From Lachnospiraceae bacterium (GTDB lineage Bacteria > Bacillota > Clostridia > Lachnospirales > Lachnospiraceae), in the NCBI GenBank assembly GCA_900753685.1, contig CAAEAB010000036.1, positions 1 through 8,035 on the forward strand: a DNA stretch of 8,035 nucleotides, given 5' to 3'. Below are positions 5,652 through 8,035 of the stretch, piece by piece. The position numbers and the translations under genes are program-made. Numbering within the stretch: position 1 is the stretch's first letter; each line of letters starts with the position of its first letter. The notes beneath the pieces were generated by a model. The model made no database searches. It worked only from the letters and a program-made list of their open reading frames with translations, and was not told the origin of the DNA.

Positions 5652-7424
5652 CTATCTGCCGTCATCCTCCAACATGGAACGTTTCAACTGGTTCAATGTC
5701 GCCTTCGTCTCCGCCGTCGTCTCTCCGAGCAATCCAGCAATTTCCTGGGCCACCATCATCTGTTTATCAATGACCATCTGGGCCGCTTCCACCGTTTTCA
5801 TCTTTAACTGATACTGATGTTCCAGTTCCTTTTCTTCGGCTGTAATATCCTGAATAATGGTCAGCAGCGAATCCTGATCTTCCATGTATATGACGCTGGT
5901 CAACACAGTAATCCCATAAGGCTCCAGTTCCATTTTTCTTCGATGAATGGACTGACGGGTCAGTAAAATATCCTCAAACAACGACGCGTCCATAAATTCA
6001 TAAATATAACGTTCCAGAGCCTCCTGCCTGGAAACCTTAAACACCTTTTCCGCCTTTGCATTAAATTCACTGATACGCAGATCGCTGCGGATGATTAAAA
6101 TCATATTCGGTGTGGCCTCAAGAACAAGGTTTGACATGGACTGGGCCTGTTCATAGGTATGCGGCAGACACATATCCAGTTCTGCTTTGCCCTGGAATAC
6201 GGCAATAGCCTTCTCCCGGCAGCTCGTATAACCGCAGGCGCCGCAGTTTAACTCCTGATTCTTATTGTACTTTCCGGTGGCCTTCAAAATCTCCCGGATT
6301 TCCGCTTCTGTCGGCATACGATCATTTTCCTTCCTTGAGCGGAACATCTTAACCATCGCCACATCGATCGGCGTCTCTATAGTTTCTGCCGGTGCGTATT
6401 CCACCTGATCCTCGATATGGAACCTTGCCCGGTATCTGGAAAATTCCATTTTCGTCGTGGCCGGCCCCTTGATACAGCCGCCCTCGCACATATTCATCTC
6501 AATAAAGCTGTTCTGAATCTCTCCGGCTTCCATGGCCTCCAAAAGCTCCCGGCAGTTTTCAATGCCGTCCACAAACATATGTCGATAGCCGGACAACCGG
6601 GCATCCCTTCCTGCCTGAATGTCCGAATTTGACTGTGTCTCCATCTGACCCGAAACAGGCTTTGAAAGCATAACAGACTGAATTACGCCCCGGCTGATCG
6701 GATAAAGCCGGTTAATCTTCGGATCCGGATTGGCCATCGGACGATTTTCACACTCATTGAGCCGGATATTTTCCGACTGCATCCATTCCTTTAATTCACC
6801 AAAATGGATAACCGCATCAATGGCGCCCTCTGTCCGCTCGTCCCCCTCGGCTTCCTCTTTCTTTGCCACACATGGTCCCAGGAAAACGACTTTTGTATCA
6901 TCCCCGTAGATTTTCTTGATCAACCGTCCGTGGGCCACCATCGGAGACACCACCGGAGCCATAAACTTCACCAGAGCCGGATAGTACTTCTCGATCAGAT
7001 CATTGACACTCGGACAGCAGGTCGTGATCATATTGGTCATCTGTCCCTCCGCAAGAATTTTTCCGTACTCGGCCGTCACCAGAGCGGCGCCCTCCGCCGT
7101 CTCCCGGACTGCCGTAAAGCCAAGCTTCAAAAGGGCGTCCACCACCTGTCCCGGCATCTCATAGTCCATAATTCCCAGATAGGACGGGGCAATCGAAACA
7201 ACTACCCTTTCACCGGAACGGATATAGTATTTTACCCGGTCCAGGTCACTGACAAATGTCTTGGCATTCTGCGGACAGACCTCCAGACATTTACCGCATA
7301 AAATACAATATTCCTTCATAATCTGGGCCTGGGCATTCTTCACCCGAATCGCTTTCACTGAGCAAGAACGCACACATTTGTAACAATGCTTACAGCTCGC
7401 ATTTTTAAAATCAATAATCTTCAT
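5652..7424 (-). CDS. Putative sensory [FeFe] hydrogenase with PAS domain (group C, HydS-like)
   Basis: This 590-residue cytoplasmic iron-sulfur protein has, in order: two ferredoxin [4Fe-4S] motifs (C11/14/17/21 and C40/43/46/50); the H-cluster domain (about 70-350); a further FeS motif of the NCGACGYTSC type (C394/397/402 plus C419); a PAS domain (about 430-530); and a C-terminal helical tail (530-590). H-cluster motifs are TTCCPS (134-139, C136 at the proton-transfer position and C137 as ligand), GPCVAKKEE (183-191, C185) and MCEGGCIKGP (312-321, C313 and C317). These differ from catalytic enzymes (MPC, CPGGCxxGGG) in the way expected of group C sensory hydrogenases. The PAS domain and absence of the small-subunit tail also favour sensing over bulk H2 turnover. 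There is no kinase domain, so output probably goes through the downstream phosphatase. AGGGGGAAG precedes the ATG. The start region between the hydA terminator and this gene holds no promoter I trust. Confidence 0.88.
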   Translation of the reverse strand: MKIIDFKNASCKHCYKCVRSCSVKAIRVKNAQAQIMKEYCILCGKCLEVCPQNAKTFVSDLDRVKYYIRSGERVVVSIAPSYLGIMDYEMPGQVVDALLKLGFTAVRETAEGAALVTAEYGKILAEGQMTNMITTCCPSVNDLIEKYYPALVKFMAPVVSPMVAHGRLIKKIYGDDTKVVFLGPCVAKKEEAEGDERTEGAIDAVIHFGELKEWMQSENIRLNECENRPMANPDPKINRLYPISRGVIQSVMLSKPVSGQMETQSNSDIQAGRDARLSGYRHMFVDGIENCRELLEAMEAGEIQNSFIEMNMCEGGCIKGPATTKMEFSRYRARFHIEDQVEYAPAETIETPIDVAMVKMFRSRKENDRMPTEAEIREILKATGKYNKNQELNCGACGYTSCREKAIAVFQGKAELDMCLPHTYEQAQSMSNLVLEATPNMILIIRSDLRISEFNAKAEKVFKVSRQEALERYIYEFMDASLFEDILLTRQSIHRRKMELEPYGITVLTSVIYMEDQDSLLTIIQDITAEEKELEHQYQLKMKTVEAAQMVIDKQMMVAQEIAGLLGETTAETKATLNQLKRSMLEDDGR

Positions 7425-7479
7425 AAACTCTTCCCCCTACGAGTCTCACCCCTGAAATTTTTTCAACTGTATTCTAAAA

Positions 7480-7504
7480 CAGGAAGAGTTTTTCGCTCTT
7501 CCTG
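7480..7504 (-). terminator. Rho-independent terminator of hydA
   Basis: The - strand reads CAGGAAGAG, a 7-base loop, CTCTTCCTG, then TTTTA. The 9-base stem is perfect. It begins 22 bases after the hydrogenase stop codon. It separates hydA from the sensory hydrogenase gene, 55 bases further on. The + strand side also ends in a T run (CTTTTT), but no + strand gene is there to use it. Confidence 0.85.
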
Positions 7505-7526
7505 CTTTTTATTATGAGTGATTTTT

Positions 7527-8035
7527 TTAATTTTCGTTGACGCTCCGTTTAACATAGCTTGTATGAAGTATTTCATGGGCTTTATGGCTTCCCGGCTCTC
7601 CAAAATACTCCGCATAAACCTTCTTGATGGAAGGATTTTCATGGGATTTACGGATGGTCTTTGCCGCGTCGTTATCATAAAGAACCTTTGCTCGAATGCC
7701 CTGAACGTCCACCGTATTACGGACAACTCCGGATACCTGAGGCTGACCGCCGCCGTTGACACAGCCGCCTGGGCAGCCCATGATCTCAATAAAATGATAA
7801 TCGGCTTCGCCGGATTTCACTTTTTCAAGCAGTTCTCTGGCATTTCCAAGACCGGAAGCCACAGCGACCTTCACGTCCATGCCCGCCACATTGTAAGCAG
7901 CTTCTTTAATACCTTTGGTTCCGCGGACATCGACAAAATCAAGATTCGTGAGCTCCTCACCGGTCAATGTTTCTACTGCGGTACGGAGGGCCGCTTCCAT
8001 AACGCCACCGGTTGCTCCAAAGATAACCGCCGCGC
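7527..8035 (-). CDS. hydA: [FeFe] hydrogenase catalytic subunit, C-terminal part (start lies beyond the window)
   Basis: These 168 codons are the end of a catalytic [FeFe] hydrogenase, which reduces protons to H2 (or the reverse) using ferredoxin and possibly NADH. The frame is open to the window edge and begins AAVIFGATGGVMEAALRTA, a typical stretch just before the last H-cluster motif. The internal ATG at 8000 is therefore not the start. The motif FIEIMGCPGGCVNGGGQP gives the two final H-cluster cysteines (codons at 7773-7775 and 7761-7763). A small-subunit-like tail follows, with VRNTVDVQGIRAKVLY, RKSHENPSIKKVY and SHKAHEILHTSY. This tail resembles NADH-linked or bifurcating HydA/HndD enzymes, but the N-terminal domains that would decide this are outside the window. 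All visible motifs are canonical, in contrast to the sensory paralogue next to it. Confidence 0.93.
   Translation of the reverse strand, partial: AAVIFGATGGVMEAALRTAVETLTGEELTNLDFVDVRGTKGIKEAAYNVAGMDVKVAVASGLGNARELLEKVKSGEADYHFIEIMGCPGGCVNGGGQPQVSGVVRNTVDVQGIRAKVLYDNDAAKTIRKSHENPSIKKVYAEYFGEPGSHKAHEILHTSYVKRSVNEN

Noticed and set aside
7425..7479. Promoter for the sensory hydrogenase (TTGAAA on the - strand, or TAGAAT as a -10 box)
   Set aside because: TTGAAA has no acceptable -10 box 16-18 bases downstream, and TAGAAT has no -35 partner. The gene may rely on terminator read-through or on a non-standard promoter.
7463..7789. A 108-residue - strand open frame overlapping the end of hydA
   Set aside because: It is a shifted-frame shadow of the conserved hydrogenase tail and runs through the terminator hairpin.

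Overview
The window reads as chromosomal DNA from an anaerobic, fermentative Clostridia-type Firmicute, probably Lachnospiraceae-like. The support is two [FeFe] hydrogenase genes, a SpoIIE-type phosphatase, an M18 aminopeptidase, strong AGGAGG-type ribosome binding sites, and moderate GC with AT-rich intergenic DNA. The family-level placement is inference. Genes fill almost everything; the longest gene-free stretch is about 140 bases.

Left part, + strand (1-1658). The first gene is a FecE/FepC-type iron-siderophore ABC ATPase, and it is broken by an inversion. Bases 116-430 encode the normal C-terminal part from Walker B onward. Bases 1-120 encode the Q-loop region of the same protein, but on the opposite strand. 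It is followed, with an 11-base overlap, by an intact MFS exporter of the EntS/MefA-like type. Together they look like the end of an iron or siderophore transport operon. A nested palindrome at 1676-1724 separates this operon from a convergent gene.

Middle (1732-2496), - strand. A small coiled-coil protein is built on six near-identical 63-base (21-residue) repeats. It has its own TTGAAT-17-TATAAT promoter, with two copies of an 11-base operator-like word 22 bases apart around the -10 element.

Right part, - strand (2556-7424). Four closely spaced genes look like one operon, in transcription order: a sensory-type [FeFe] hydrogenase (two ferredoxin clusters, H-cluster domain, a further FeS motif, a PAS domain, a C-terminal helix), a SpoIIE/PP2C-like serine phosphatase with an extra uncharacterised C-terminal domain, a zinc-ribbon NUDIX hydrolase, and an M18 aminopeptidase. 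The inferred logic is that the hydrogenase senses H2 or redox state and the phosphatase relays it; the last two genes may be co-transcribed passengers or outputs.

Right edge (7527-8035), - strand. This is the C-terminal end of a catalytic [FeFe] hydrogenase (HydA), closed by a clear hairpin terminator at 7480-7504. A catalytic hydrogenase upstream of a sensory hydrogenase and phosphatase suggests an H2-metabolism locus with its own sensor. The most notable signals are the intragenic inversion at the left edge, the hydrogenase-PAS/phosphatase pair, and the repeat protein with its paired operator.
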